This document shows, piece by piece, positions 39,201 to 54,200 of a stretch of DNA of 64,000 bases. The notes beneath the pieces are model-generated. The model was not told where the DNA came from. It did no database searches and saw only the letters and a list, made by a program, of their open reading frames with translations. Made by a program: the position numbers and the translations under genes. The stretch spans positions 1-64,000 of the forward strand of contig JARGPI010000022.1 in the NCBI GenBank assembly GCA_029213005.1, written 5' to 3'. Each line of letters starts with the position of its first letter. Positions within the stretch are counted from its first letter, which is position 1. This stretch comes from Verrucomicrobiales bacterium. GTDB lineage: Bacteria > Verrucomicrobiota > Verrucomicrobiia > Verrucomicrobiales > DEV007.

Positions 39201-42200
39201 GGTAGGACGATACAACGCCTTGTCAAAATTCACAGAACGGTTCAGGTCATCACCATTGGCGAGAGCACTATCGGTAGTTCCACTGGCTCCAAAAATATCA
39301 TTGAGTTCCCCGGCGTAAGTGGCCACGTGAGTCAAAGTCGGCATTCCACTGAACGTGGTTCCCACCGCAAATTGGCTGAGAGCAGTTTCACCCAGTACAT
39401 AGAGAAACTTCTCATCGTGACTGAGGGTAATCGTATGGGGACCGGTCGGCACAATTTGCACCCCGTCGAGCATCGTCGGTACGTTGCCGACATAGCGTAG
39501 GTAGGACTTGGTCTCGTCAACCGGATCCTGCGTCCGTACAAACATCGCGAGCTCGTCCTCTGCGGTTCCCGCCGCAAAAACGGCAGGCTCTCCAGTCACG
39601 TTACGATCGATACCGAGAGCATCCTGAACAACAAACGTATTGATACCGGTTGTAGATACGACGCTTTCCACCCCTTCGAGTCCATCGACCCGTAGCGACG
39701 GGAAGCTGGCCTGATAGAGACTGTCCTGATGATCTAGAACACGCGAACCGTCAATAATCTGGAGGCTGTTCCGGTTCACATTAACCGTAGCCGTGAGCGG
39801 CGAGATCACATTGATACTGTCGACCGCGAGGCCGTCCGCATCGGGACGTCCGTCCCCGTCATGATCTTCCCGTCCACCAATCACTTCTGAGGTATCCGGA
39901 CCTTCCAGTCCAACCAGCAGAGCAACCCGGGTGACGTTAACCGCACCGGCCCCGATTTCGGTGATCCCGAGACCAACGCCGTTCGCTGCATCTTCTGCAT
40001 TGAGAGCCAGCTCAAACTGATTGCCCGATATATTGGTGATGTAGTAGAACGAGCTTTGATCCAAAAGCACACTACCAGCCCCTCCGGACTCGTAAGATGG
40101 CATTTCACCATCCCGGTTGACCGTTAGTTCATCAGCTTCGCTCGCATGATTCACCACCGAATAACTCACCGTGCTGATGATGACACGATCGCCATTCGCC
40201 AATGCAGGCGTTCCATCAAACGCGGTCGAAGTGAATTGATCCGTCAGCGAAACGGTCGCGGTTCCAACCCCGGTTCCAAAGTATAGCTGTCCCTGAGATA
40301 CATACCAATCAACCGCAGCCGGGTTGTCGCTGTTGTCGACCGCGAGGCGCTCGATTCCGTTACCCACCACGAGATCCTCAAATTGATTTTCCTGAGGAGT
40401 TCCGAGAACCATGGCGCGAACGGTATCATTCTCACCCTGATCGCCCTGCAGAACGGTACTCGTGCCCATTCGGTAGACCACAATCTCGTCATCACTGGGA
40501 CCACCACGGAGTTCTACCTGGAGATCGTTATTTACGTTATCAAAAACCCAGGTATCATTTCCAAGTCCGAGAAGAATGTTCATTTTCTCGATATTGGTGA
40601 AGTCCACCGAACCGAGAATCGTGACATAAGCAAGCCCTGTGCCTGTCGTATCATTTAGATCGAGGATCGATCCCGCCGGAAGAAGCGGGTCCGGATCAAT
40701 CAACTGAAATGTGCCGGCTTCGGCATCCAGATTGATGACTTCATAAAATACCTCTCCTTTGATTCCCCCGGGCAGGGTTGTCTCGGCAAAAAAACCAACA
40801 GTAATGCCTTCATAGAGCTCACTGGCATCCGCTACCGTGATCATATTACTCGCAGCATCGACTGTGAAGACCTGTTCCGTGAACGGATTGTTGAAGACAA
40901 TCTTCGACGGATTCCCATTAACGCCATCAATCAAACCACCAACGGTTTGCTTCAGGAGCGGAACTCCATTTTGCGCCAAGGTCAGTTGATGATTACCACC
41001 GCCCCCATCGAGAATCGTGATCAGGCTGCTGTGGATTCCGGTGTCAGGTAGTGAATTGCTTTGCAGGTACTCTGCGAGGAATTCCGCTTTTTCCTGAGTA
41101 TCGGTCAAACGGATGATGTCGCGCCCCTGCCGGACTACGTAGTAAACGCCGCCATTGGTCAGGGTAGTCGGTTCGCCATCGTCACCAAGAATCGCCGGTC
41201 CGGTTCCATCTGTCGTAAAAATGACCTGATCTCCCGTTTCCCAGCCGGTTCCGAAGAGCTTGATTGCATTTTGAGCATCGAGAACGTTCACGACGTTACC
41301 GTCGAAGTGCCGGGTGCCTCCGTAACGAATCCGGTCACCACCTGTCGGAAGATCCAGCGACTTCTCGTATTCGCCGCCATCGATAACCAAATTACCGGGC
41401 CCGGTTCCAATGACGTTAAAATCATCATCCCCTTTCGATCCATTTATCGTGAGATCTTCGGTGATCTTGAAGATTGTCGTCACATCATCACCAAATCCCG
41501 AATCATTGTCACCGATGACATCTTCATCAGCGTCGAGATTGATAACCGTGGGGATCACGGTGTCTTCCACAATAAAGATTCCATTGGTCTCGCCGAGGTT
41601 GACGGTTAGTGATTCAAAGTCTTTGAAGACGACCGATTTCTTAATCGTCGGAGCCCCCTCAATGTCGTAGTTAGCAACAATTCCGTGCCCATCCTCAGTG
41701 GCGCCGATCCGGCCATAAGGAACCACATCACCTGTGCGCGGATCCTCAAGAAGAAACGCGTCGATACCGAGACCGGCGTCAACAGTAAGGAACTGCGACA
41801 CTTGCGAAGGTGCGACTGCCGAACGAGGTGCGCCACCAGGCACTTCCTGACGGATACCACCAACTTTCAGCATATCATCGCCACCCTGAAGGAACAGGTT
41901 GGCGACGTGATCGATCTGTAACACATCCACTCTTTCCACCCCGTTCGTAAACGTGTAGTTCGCTGTCATTGACTTAAAGTCATCAGCGTTTGAGTTTGTA
42001 TTTTGAACAACCTTTACCACCTGACGGTAGCTGATCGCACCAGTTCCAGTAGCAGTAAATTCAACCTTGGGACTTCCCGGAGTCGACGACGCGGAAAGCT
42101 CAAAATCGTCATCGGTCTTGTTAATCACATAGTAAACTTTTCCGGCAATCAGACCGTCGGGCAGTGCTCCTGCCGTAGTGAGGCGGACGGCGTCTCCGTT

Positions 42201-45200
42201 CTCCATTCCATGGCCGACAGACTGAAATCTGTCGGTTGCTGCGTCAGCAGTTAGAGAAATCTCACCACCGGTAGCCTCCAGAAATGAGTTTTCTACCACA
42301 ATTCGCTCACGCGGCTGGACCGGAGCTGCGGAATGAATATCCCACTTGAACAAATCGTGCTCTTTACCCTCCTGAGTGGTATCAATTGTCCAGTCCGCAG
42401 TGATCCGGGAGTCGAAGTTGATATCCTCCACATCAATATTGAGCAGAGTTGACAGGTTCGTCGGCTCCGACGCTAAAGTCACGGTAACATCATCTCTTTC
42501 ACCACGTGCTTCAATACGTGTCGGCAGATAGAGATCCGGTATAGTGATGGAATCACGATCCGCATCCGTCGCGATCAGCAGACGCGCAGCCTGGAAGACC
42601 GCACGATCGGATGTTTGCGGAGTGGTAAAGGTTACCCCGACCCCACCATCTACGTTCCCCTGATCCATCGCGATGGTAAGCAAGTCACCCGCAATGAGGC
42701 GATTGGAGGAATCAAAGAGGAAATTATCTCCGTTGAGGAGCGTCACATTATTTCCAGCAACTACAGAAATTCCCGCCGCGAGACGAACCCGGTCATCGGG
42801 ATTTACCGTATCAAACGCTCCGAGAACCACATCAGTCCCGGCATTTACGTTTTCATTGAGTTGAATCGAGCTGGCCAGCTGCACATCGATAGAGCCGGTG
42901 GCCTGCAGGCCATCATTGCCTTCCTCGATCCCGCCAACGGTCAGGCCAATCGGGTTCGCTCCGGGATCAGGATTGATCACCGCGAGATAAAGACTGCCGA
43001 CATTGGCCTCCAAAATTCGAATATTTGCCTCGAGAGGATTGATATTCTGTTCACCGGCCACCGCATACCGAATCGAACCAATATCAGAAACCAGCTTACC
43101 GGGATTCAACACAGAATTACCTACCGAAGCAGTTCCCTGGACAAACAAACCATTGGCAACGATATCCGGACCATCCTCGTTGGCATCGGTCACATTTCCG
43201 AGACCTGTCAGTCTGACCAGGTCCAGCGCCGTAACCGGAGCCGTCATTACCAGGTTCATTCCACCGAAATCAACATCGATTCCGCCATTATGAGCAGTCA
43301 GCCCGGCTAATTCGAGTATATCACGAGTGAACGTTACATCAGCTCCGTCATCAGAAATCTCTACCACGTCCCCATCGGGGGTCTCAGAAACTTTAAATGT
43401 CCCCGCTGTTGTCTCACGAACATAGTAGTAACTGTCTGCGGTAAGACCGGAAGGCAGAGTCGTTCCCGCGAAACGGATCCGATCTCCCACAATCAATCCA
43501 TGAGAAGCGAGCACAAAGGAATTATCAGAATTAGTGACACCACTCAGCGCACGCATATGAAGACCGGCATCGGGCGTCACATCCAAAGCAATCGAGTCCA
43601 AAGCATTGACCGACAGAATTGGTGGCGGAAGCAGTGAACGTCCGTCATTGGTATTGCGTTCCTGGGAAATAACGACTGAGATCCGCTCTCCGTTAAGACC
43701 GATCACCCCACCCTCTGATGTCATCACCAGCTGAGAGGATTCTATGATTCCAGGCCCGCCATCTCTGAGAATGGACCCGCCTTTAGCTTCGATCACGGTA
43801 GACCCTGTCGGGTTATTGATCTTGCCTTCGACGATGATATTTCCATCGCCGATATCCGGATCCGAACTGATAATTTCAATCCGGGTCGGACTCAATCGGC
43901 GCGGCGGTTGAATCGTGAAAGAATTAACCGGCAGGGTGCCGGCAACAATCGTCGGTATCGGTAAACTTTGAGGGCCATAGAGGACATTCATGTCCTTGAT
44001 TCTCAAATCGAGATTTGATGCATTTCGAACATCAACCGAATTGAACCGATCCGAAGCTACCATCTCGGCATCACTTCCGATTACAATCTTACCGGTCTGA
44101 GCATTGAGGTCGGCTCCATCATCTCCCGAAACAGAAATCGTTGGATTCTTCGCAATCAGATCGACCGTTGTGGGAACGGCACTCGCATTGAGCTGATCGA
44201 TCACAATTTCACTACCAACACGCCCTGCATCGATAAAGTCCTGCGTGGTGATTCTACCGGTTTCATCAACCGTAAGGCGGGCATTTTTCACTCCCGGAGC
44301 AATGTTTCCCTGGTAGTTAATTTCCGCTTCAGAAATCACCTTAAGATTGTAGTCCTTGGAACCCAACTCGAAGAGGCCGAGGGTAAGGAACGAGCTGGCG
44401 TTGTTATCCAGATGTTGCCTAACCGAGTCATCACTCTCTCCGCCATTGGCTTCCACCCGGATGACATTCCCCATCAGAACCGCATCTTTCTGGACGAGAA
44501 TCTTGGTACTCAGATCCACATCATCGCGAACTTTTCCGTTATGAACAATGAGCAATCCGACTCCGGTGCCTTTTGCAAAACTATTGACATCGATACCCTC
44601 CTGAGAACCCTTGACGTTAACCGTGTCACCGATCACAGTTGAACCGGTAAGAATCTGAACGTCAACGTCGGAGGTGATGTCGACATCAGATACCGTTTCA
44701 ATATAACCTCCCGCTGCGTATTGCTCGCCCACGGCATCGGAATCAACCCGCATTTGACCGACCCGACCGAGAATATCCACGGTGCGCCCCTCGACTACAG
44801 AACCGTATCCGATAGTCGTCTTGGAGAGACTGCCGCCGCCATCGATTCCGCGGATGGTCGTTTCAGAATTGGCAAAGTTGCCTCCCCCGACTCCATAGAA
44901 CTGAGCAAAGGTACGATTGTCCACGCTCACTTCGATATCGGAGCTGATCAGGACATCACCCTTGGAAAAGATCGAAGCCCCGTTACCGATGGTAGTCCGC
45001 GATGTGGTCCGAATGTCATCGGTTGAATCCGCGCTCTGTCCGGCAACCGCTCCTACCACTTTGGCATCCGCATCTGAGGAAATATCTATATCAGAAGCCG
45101 ACGTCACCGTAACTCCGAGAATCCCCGTCACCCGGGCTGATTCACCGAACCCGGCATTAACATCCGAAGCAACGGTATGCTCAATTGTCACTCCTGTTCC

Positions 45201-48200
45201 ACCCGCAAGCTTACCGGAAGCAGCATTCGCCTCAGTATTGGAACGAACCCGGCTCGCATCTGAAACGACCGAAACCGTTCCCTGTGCGATCACCTCGGAA
45301 TTTCGTCCAATCAGTCCGGTGACGGTGGGGGTCATCCTTACTTCAACCACCGACGAGCCGACTGAGATAATCCCGGCATCCACCCCGATGGTATCCGCAT
45401 CAACTGTGGAATCAGCTATCGCGGAAAGATCGACATTCTGCGTTGTGGCAACGACTGACTCAGCCCTCAACTCAGCGGCAACGGTTGGATCTACATTCAC
45501 TTTCGAGCGGTTAATTCCCACCCCGATCAAACCACCTGCGGCGCTTATGGTGAGAGCTTCGCCGTCCATATCTGAACTGGAGTCAACCGTCAGGTTCCGC
45601 GCGGTGATGTTACCACCTGCAATAGCCTCGATGGAACCACTGACCGTCGATTCGGTTTTAACAAAACCCACTCCGATCGCTCCAATCGCGATTCCGATCC
45701 CGGTGGAATCGGTGCGCCCCTGACCGCGGGCTGTGATAGTGACATCCCCGGTAGCTTCAATCGCCGTAACCGCACTTAACGAAGCTTCGACTGTGGGGGT
45801 ATGCGTGGAAGTGGCATTGACCCCGGCCAGAGCGCCGATACCACCACTACCGGTGAAGGCAAGGGTTTGAACGCCGACTCCGCCATACAATACATTATTA
45901 ACAAAGCTCGCAGCGGCTCCCAAACTGGTATTTCCGAGGAAGCTGGTATCGATATTTCTCGCCAGCGTCCTGGCATCTGCCGTGACCCGAATGTCATTTG
46001 CGGCTAAATACACTTCCCCTTCCGTATAGGCACGCACGATAGGATCGAGCTCCGATGAAATCAGCACAGTTCCGATAGCTATCGCCCCAGCACTAACCCC
46101 GACCCCGGTAGATTGGACACTGCCCTGATGATTGGCTGAAATCTGAATATCGCCTTCACCCGCATCGATTCGGGTGCCATCGCCAAGATAGGCCGACACC
46201 TCGGATCGAGACGTGGCTTTACTACTCACTACCGTTCCCGCTATGGCACCAAATCCGGCACCCACGTTAACGGTATTGATATAGCTCAGCGCATTGGCGG
46301 AAACATTAACCCCAACACCCGAATTCGATGTGGTGACCGTTGATCCAGCGATGCGGGCTTCCACTTCTGCCAGATCGGTGATTTCCGATACAATCACTGA
46401 AGCGGAGAGCAATCCACCACTGGCACTGATCAATGTGGCTGACGCCCGGGAGGCGTGATCCGCAGTGACGCTAAGTGAATTTGAAGTCACGGTGCTGTCA
46501 TCCACATAGGCCCGGGTTCCCCCTTCGATTCTGACCCCGGAACGTATAGCACTAACCGAGAGGCCAAATCCCGCCGCTATGGAGGTCGAAACGAGGGAAG
46601 GCACGATGGCAGCCTCCGACTGAGCATCAAAGATAATGCGGCCTCCGGTCGCCGTGAGATCCGAATTATCTGCAAACGAATCCGTAATGGTGCGAATCGT
46701 CGAAGTGGCTCCGATGCCGGATCCCGCCGCTGCAACTACAGAAACAGCTACAGATGCGGATGCCGCTTTCACCGCGATATCCGGATTGGATGAAGCATGT
46801 GCCGTAATCCCTCCGGATCTTGCCGTAATCGTACCCTGGTTAATCGAAGTGCGGATCAGATTGTTGACTTCATTATCAGCAAACGTCCCTGCAAAAGACA
46901 GGCCCGCCGCAAATGGACTCAGTGAAACCGAGATTGCGGCGGCTGCGGCATCCGCGCTGATTGAAGACGTATCGTGAGCGTCCAGATCAACGGATTCCGC
47001 CGTCACCGTAGCCCGGTTCAAGTCGGCTCCCACTTCGGTTCGAATCTCATTTGATGAGAACGTTCCCGCCGCCGCAACCGCTACTGAAAAAGTACCTCCA
47101 CCCGCGATCGCAACCGAAGCGGTCCCCACCGTGGAATCGATTCGCTGATCGGAAAGTGAAGTCAGCTCCACATCACCTCCGGCCAAGACCGTGGAATCCT
47201 CGATATAGCTCTTCACTCTCAATGCATCCGTCGCAAACGATCGACTACTTGTCGTTCCATCATCAGCGACCTCGGTAAATTCGCCTCCACCGATGAGGTT
47301 ACCGGCTACCGACGCCCCCAGGGCCACCGCTATACCACCGGCTCCGCCAACCGCGACCGATGCCGACACCGCAATTACTTCGGCCTCAATGGCCGATGTG
47401 TTCGACGCATCCAGATCGATATCTCCCGAAGATGTCGCGTCGCCTCGCTGAATAAACGCCTCAGTTCCTCCATAAATCACATTTCGAGCGATGGCTCCAC
47501 CACCACTGACACTTACCGCGACCCCACCGGACACACCGGCTGCGATCGCCGCGGAGTAGACATTGGCCTTGATGTCAGCACTCTGAGTGGCAAAAATTGT
47601 GATATCTCCTGCCGTGGCAATCAAGTCGGCCGTATCCCGGGCAAAAGCCATCACCGTGCTCGTAATCAAATTTTCAGCAACACTGATCGCTAGCGCCACA
47701 TTCACCGAGGCGCTTCCCGATACTGATGCCGCAAGCGCTCCCGCTCCGGTAAAGGCATCAATCTTTGAATCGTCTGCCGCTCTCATCGTGACGCTTCGGC
47801 CTTTGACTCGATTGGAAGCATCCGAGAATGCTCTGACGTTGGTCGTGATCGTATTGTTACTAAAGGATCCAGCTCCACCTAAAGCGATACCGGGACCGCC
47901 GGAAATTGCCGCGGCCATCGCTACCGCAGCAACGAAGGCACTGATTTCCTGATCGGATAAGGCAGACAGTAGAAGATCGCCATCGGCGTCCACGGTCGAA
48001 TTGGTAATCCGGGCAATCACATCGAGTGCTGCACCACCGGAACCACCTATCGTATTTTGCGCTATCGACCCACCGATCGCCAACCCTACGCCGGTCCCTC
48101 CGCTCAGGGAAACACTCGCAGCAAGCGCCGCGATTGTCGCATCGATCATCGAAGTGTTAGCGGCCTGAACTGAAACTTTACCAGCACTGTCCAGTATACT

Positions 48201-51200
48201 GTCATCAATAAAGGCGCGGGCTCCGCCGAGAATCTCATTTTCTGCAAGAGCTCCGGCACCGGAAAGTGAAATACCGGTTCCGCCGGACAGAGCTACCGCG
48301 ATAGACGCTGCGTAGGTCTGGGCGTCGATCACTGCCGTTTGAGACGCCGTCACCGAAACATCACCGGAGGTCGTGGTCACACCACCTGCTGCATTTCGAA
48401 TTCCCGCTTCCACGGTTGTATCAATATCATTGTTTGCGACCGCCCCGGTCAAACTGATCGTGACTCCGGCTCCTCCCGCAAGCGCCAGCGAAAGAGACGC
48501 CGCGCCGGCCAGAGCTGTAATCCGTGACGCATCAGTCGCGGATACATTCAGAGACGATGCGCTGATACCGGTACCAGCGCCATCGATATAGGAAGCGACA
48601 TTCGCCCTGATCGTATTGGTCGCTACCGTTCCGGAACCACCAAGGCCTATCCCGGTTCCTCCCGAAGCGGTAACGGCTGCAGTCAACGCTGCCACCGTGG
48701 CGTCAATCGACTGAGTCGACGCCGCCATCACATTGAGAGCTCCACTCGCATTGACCGCACTGTTCTGAAGAAAGGCTTCAATCGAGAAAGGTGAGGATTC
48801 ACCGAGTTTATTGATCGCTACGGAAGCTCCCAGAGCAGCACCCACTCCGGTTCCCCCGGACGCGGACAACGATGCCGCAGCGGCCAGAATTTTGGCATCA
48901 ATATCGGTAGAGGAACTCGCTCTAACACTGACGCCCCCTGCAATGGAGGTCAACGTAGATGACTCAATCGATCCGGTGACATCACCGGAAATATCATTTA
49001 GAGCAACGGCTCCGGCACCGGAAATACTGATTCCAGTTCCGCCGGAAAAGCTGGCCGCCAGTGAAGCGGCCACCGTGCTCGCCTCAATACTACCGGATCG
49101 GGTAGCTTCGATATTAACTCCACCCCCTGTGGTCTCAACCGTACCCACGTTCCGAATTCCGGCATCGACCGTGGTATTGATTTCATTGAGCGCAACCGCT
49201 CCTGCCAACGCTACCGTCACTCCGGTGCCACCGGAAAAAGCGGCCGCCAGTGAAGCGGCTCCAACTAAACTGTCAATCGAAGACAAATCGACTGCAGCGA
49301 GATTTATACTCGCGGCTTCGATTGAAGCCCCACCATCGATGTAGGCAGCGACCTGTGTCGAGATTTCATTGGTGGAACCACTACCGGAACCTGCCAGGCC
49401 GACTCCAGTTCCCCCGGAAGCCGTAACCGCGGCTGAAAATGCCAACACGGTCGCGTCAATCGTTTGTGAAGAGGTCGCCGTAACATTTAAAGCCCCGCCA
49501 GCATCGAGGCTGCTGTCTTTCATCCAGGCCTGTATCCGGAAAGGTGCGCTTTCACCCAGCTCATTCAACGCAACGGCCGCCCCGAGCGCAGCACCCACTC
49601 CGGTGCCACCGGAAGCTCCAATGGCTGCCGCAGCGGCGGCAATCAGAGCATCGATATCGGTAGTTGAATTGGCATTGATCGTAACCGCGTCAGCTACCGT
49701 CAGCGGTGTCGAGTCGACATAAGCTTGCACGTTTCCGGAGATATCATTGAGAGCAACAGCTCCCGCCCCTGAAACGGTAATACCACTTCCACCCGCAACA
49801 TTTCCAGCCAGAGAAGCCGCTGCCGTTGTCGCTTCAATTGATCCCGATCTCCGGGCGTCGACCGTCAGATCTCCATCGGAGACATTAATTGAACCCACCG
49901 ATTTGATCGATGCCTCTACCTCGTTCCGGATATCATTATCAGCAATCGCAAGTCCCACTGCTATAGAATTCCCACTTCCACCGGAAACATTAATACTGGC
50001 TGCTGCGCCCACGGAGGTGGCTTCAATTTCTGAGCGATCTTCCGCCGTCACCTCGAGGTCTCCCGCTCCGGTTATCCGAACCTGAGGACCTCCATCAATC
50101 GATGCTTCCACGTCCCGGGCAATGCTGTTATCAGCAATTGATCCGCCGACTGAAACGGTAGTACCGCCACCGCCGGAAAGCCCGACACCTGCTGCCAACC
50201 CGACCACTTCGGCATCAACCGCCCCACTGGAATCAGCGGAAACGGTTACAGAACTTCCCGCAATCACACTGGAATCTTTGAGGATAGCGCGAACGTCGCC
50301 AACGCCGTCGGCACCGTTCTGATCAGACCCTAGAATTTGGTTTTGAGCAAAAGAGGCACCCACCGCAAAGTTTTTACCTCCACCACCGGAAAGCGAAAGA
50401 CCGGCCCCGAGCGCGCGGATCAAAGCATCGACCGAACTATCATTTTCCACCGCAGCCGACAGACTACCACCAACGACAGCATCGCTGTTAAGCAGGAGAA
50501 CATTCGCATCCGTTGTAATGTTATTAAACGCAATCGCACCACCTCCGGCTACCGACGTTCCACCGGCACCGCTGGCCGTCACGCTGACGCCGGTTGCGGT
50601 CGTTTTCGAATCAATCGTAGCGGAATCGGATCCTCTGATCTCAAGATCACCGGTTGCGGTGATAGCAGTCCGGCCCGTCGAATCAACTACCGTTGCTTTT
50701 ACCGAATTTTTAATATCATTTCTACCGATTGCCGCTCCGATCGAGATCGACTTACCACTCGAATTTCCACCGCTGATCGCGATACTGGTGGCCTCAACAT
50801 CTGCGTCAATCAGCGAAGTATTTACGGCTGACACCGTGATGTTATCGCCCTGAAGCACATCCACGTCGTCGACAGTCGCGATGACATCAGCTGCTATTTT
50901 ATTCATCGCGATTATCGCTCCCACCGATACCGCACTGGCTGCCCCCGATGCATTGAAGCTCATGGCGAGAGAGGAGAGCGGGATATTAGCTGTGATCGTC
51001 GAATCGGATTCTGCTGCCACTGTGACATCTCCACCCGCTCTGATTTCGGCGTTGCGAATCGAGGCCTCAATCGGGGCAACCTTATCTGCAATTTCAGTTC
51101 CGATTAACGCATCCACTGTATTAAACAGCAAATTTTGCGGATCGATTCCGATAGTGTTGAAAGCCAGAGTAACCCCGACACCCGTTCCAGCAGTTGATGT

Positions 51201-54200
51201 CGAGCTCTTGATGTCAGCATCGAGCGTCGCTGAATTTTGAGCATTAACCGTCACTGAACCTGAAGTGGTCACACTACCCTCTTCAATCGTTGCCACCGCT
51301 GCGGTCACTACATTGTTAGTCGCAATGGTTCCGTTCACAGCGAGGTTACTTCCTCCCTTGAATGCACTACCACCATCCGCTTCGGTTGTACTGTCCATCG
51401 TTGCGGACAATGAGGCACTTTCAACCGCGCTCACCTCGAGTGAAGCCGCTGTAGTTGTCGCATGGCGCAGTGCGGCCTCGACATCGCTCCGTAATTCATT
51501 GCGAACGACCTGACCGCCTATTGCGGTAGCGGATGAACTAGTCACATTGGTAAACTGATTGAGCGGCAGTCCATCGAATATATTATCCTGACTGATCTCT
51601 TCCCAGTCAGCATCATTGGCGTAGTCAATTTCGCCGAGATTCAAATCTGACCGGAGAGGTGTCGTCGCGACATTCGGTACATATCGATATTTAGTTCCCG
51701 CTTCAGCGGTTCCACCTTCATAGTCATCGGCAATCAGGACTTCATTTCCTGCCCGGACCAATTGATTTTCTGAACGTGTCGTGAAAGTGTAGTCCGCCAG
51801 GGCGGCTTCGATAACACTTTCCGCTAATGCTTTAACCGTTTGATCTCCCGTTTCAGCGGAAGCAATTGCCTGCATTGTTGAATCGGAAGAAATCGAAGCC
51901 TCATCCGAAGCGGCGATTGTGATATCACCTCCGGCATCCAGGGTCGAAACAGAGGCATTCAGCAGATTGATCTCAGCAAGGGAGGCACTGCTCACCATAT
52001 TGCTCGCCAGCAAAGCACCGACCGACAAACCAGAGGCTTTAGTCCCCGCAGAAGCCGCAGCACTGGCTTCGGTGCTGATCTCTGCTGACAGGGAAGACTT
52101 GTTATCAGCAGTTACCGAAACGCCACCGGCGACATCGATTTGGGTATTCGAAATCCGGGCGGTCGTTTCAGAAGGATTCTGATCACCTATATTCGAACCC
52201 ACTAAAGCATCGACGGCACTGAAAAGTATATTTTGTGCTTCATAGCCCACGATATTGAAAGCAGCCGTCACTCCCACTCCGGTTTTGTTAGAAGAGGCGA
52301 TACTTTTGGTTACCGCAGATACCTCGGCTGTGTTATCGGCATCAACGATTAAGTCACCGGAAGTTGTAACGACCGATCCCCTCTGCACATTCGCATTGGC
52401 ATGAACCTGTAGAATATTGGTCGCGATCACTCCGCTGACCGCAAGCGAACCAGCTGGACTGCTCCCCGCCGGAGGCTCGGCACTTCCTTCTGAACTCGAT
52501 GCAGCATCGGTCTCCGCCGTGAAGTTGGTATCCTGGAGCGCCTTCACAGTGACGGATCCGGACGAGACGTTCATATCTTCGATCCATGCATCTGCACCGC
52601 TGATGACATCGTTACGCACAATGATAACCCCGACGGCAGTCGATTTTGTCTCTTCACCGCCGCTACCTTCGAGGAAACCTCCCGGAATGAACTCGGCATC
52701 GGGAACCAGGCGCCAGTTACCTTTGTCTTCGTAGTCTTCTCCACTCAGGTCTACGAGGTGACGTTCGCCGCCAACCATGTATTCGTAAACTCTACCTTCT
52801 TCACCGCCTTCTTCGTGATCTTCCGAGACCCGGACTTTGGTTCCAAACTCGATTACAATCTCACCGTCCTCACTGTTGTAATCACTACGGAAGTCCCGCA
52901 GTTTTCCTGTGAGAACATCTATACCGCCCTCTTCCGAAGTCACACTCGAAGCAACAATCTTGCTGTTCGAAGAAACAATTCCATTTTCGGTCGCTTCAAC
53001 CCGGGTGTCCCCGACGACTGTCATCGTCAACTGACTCGCGCCGGGAAGGCCCGACGTTCCGATCCAGGCTTTGGCCCCGGTATTAACCATATTATTGGCT
53101 ACCGCTCCGCCGACACTGGTACCACCACTTGAAGAGGTATTTGTCAGAGTCGCATTGAAACGGGTGCTATTTTGCGCTGTGACGCTCAGGTCACCGGCGA
53201 CATTAATTGCAGTGTCTCCAATATAGGCTTTAGCGTCGGATGGATCAGCTGAAGCCAAATTCGTTCCGATAATACCGTCGATCGCATCAAAGAGAAGGTT
53301 CTGCGGCTCGTAACCGATTTTGTTAAATGCCACACTCAAACCAAAGGCCTGAGATCCCCCTCCGAGAAGTGAGGTTGTGTTGGTTGCATCCATTTTGGCA
53401 CTGTTAACAGCGGTCACCTCGGCATCTCCGGAGGTCGTCACCAGAACACTGTTAGTCAGGAACGCTTCGGCACGCCCCTGCAGGGTATTGGTCGCTACGA
53501 CACCGTTCACCGCCGGAAAACTACCATCGCCGGAGGACTCCACTTCTCCCGTGCTGGTTGCGATTAATGTCGTATCCTCAGCTGCGGCGATTCGAATTCC
53601 CCCGACATTCAAGTTGGCATGATCGACCCAGGCTTTGGCACCATCGCCCCGCAATTCGTTACGGACGATTAGCCCACCGGCGGCGGTAGTATTGGTTTCA
53701 TCATCAGCCGAATCACCAGTGAAGATTTCGATAAAATCATCGGTCAATACATTGTCGGTCGTTTTGAGAACCCAATCGTCACTATCTTTGTAGTTGATCG
53801 CACCGAGATCCAAATCCGCCTTCAAACTACCGATGTATCGATAGATCTTGCCGCGATCGCCTTCGAAAGGATCGTATTCACTATCAACGAGAACCGCCGA
53901 ACCAAGATGAACGGCCTGGGTTCCACTTTTTGTAGTAAAACCGTAAGAATCCGACAGCGTTTGCGCAATCGTGCTCAGCACGCTTGGATCATTTTCCTCG
54001 TAGCGGGTCGACGTCGCGGAAAAACTGGAATCACCGGTTAACACCGTTTCATCAGTCGCTTCTACGGTGACTTTTCCGGTGGCGGTGATAATCCCGCGAG
54101 ATGCCGGATCCGATCCCAGATAGTCAATCCAGGCTCGACTGCCGGAACTCACCATATTACTGCCGAGCACAGCGGATACCGCCATGGTATCCCCTTCTTC

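Noticed and set aside
40500..41500. RTX-type calcium nonapeptides in the giant protein (NGSKGDDDFNV, LLGLGNDTW)
   Set aside because: Only isolated, degenerate copies; no tandem GGxGxDxUx array as expected for type I substrates.
44917..45723. 268-codon ORF antisense within the giant gene
   Set aside because: Low-complexity Ser/Thr/Pro shadow of the repeat; no start signal.
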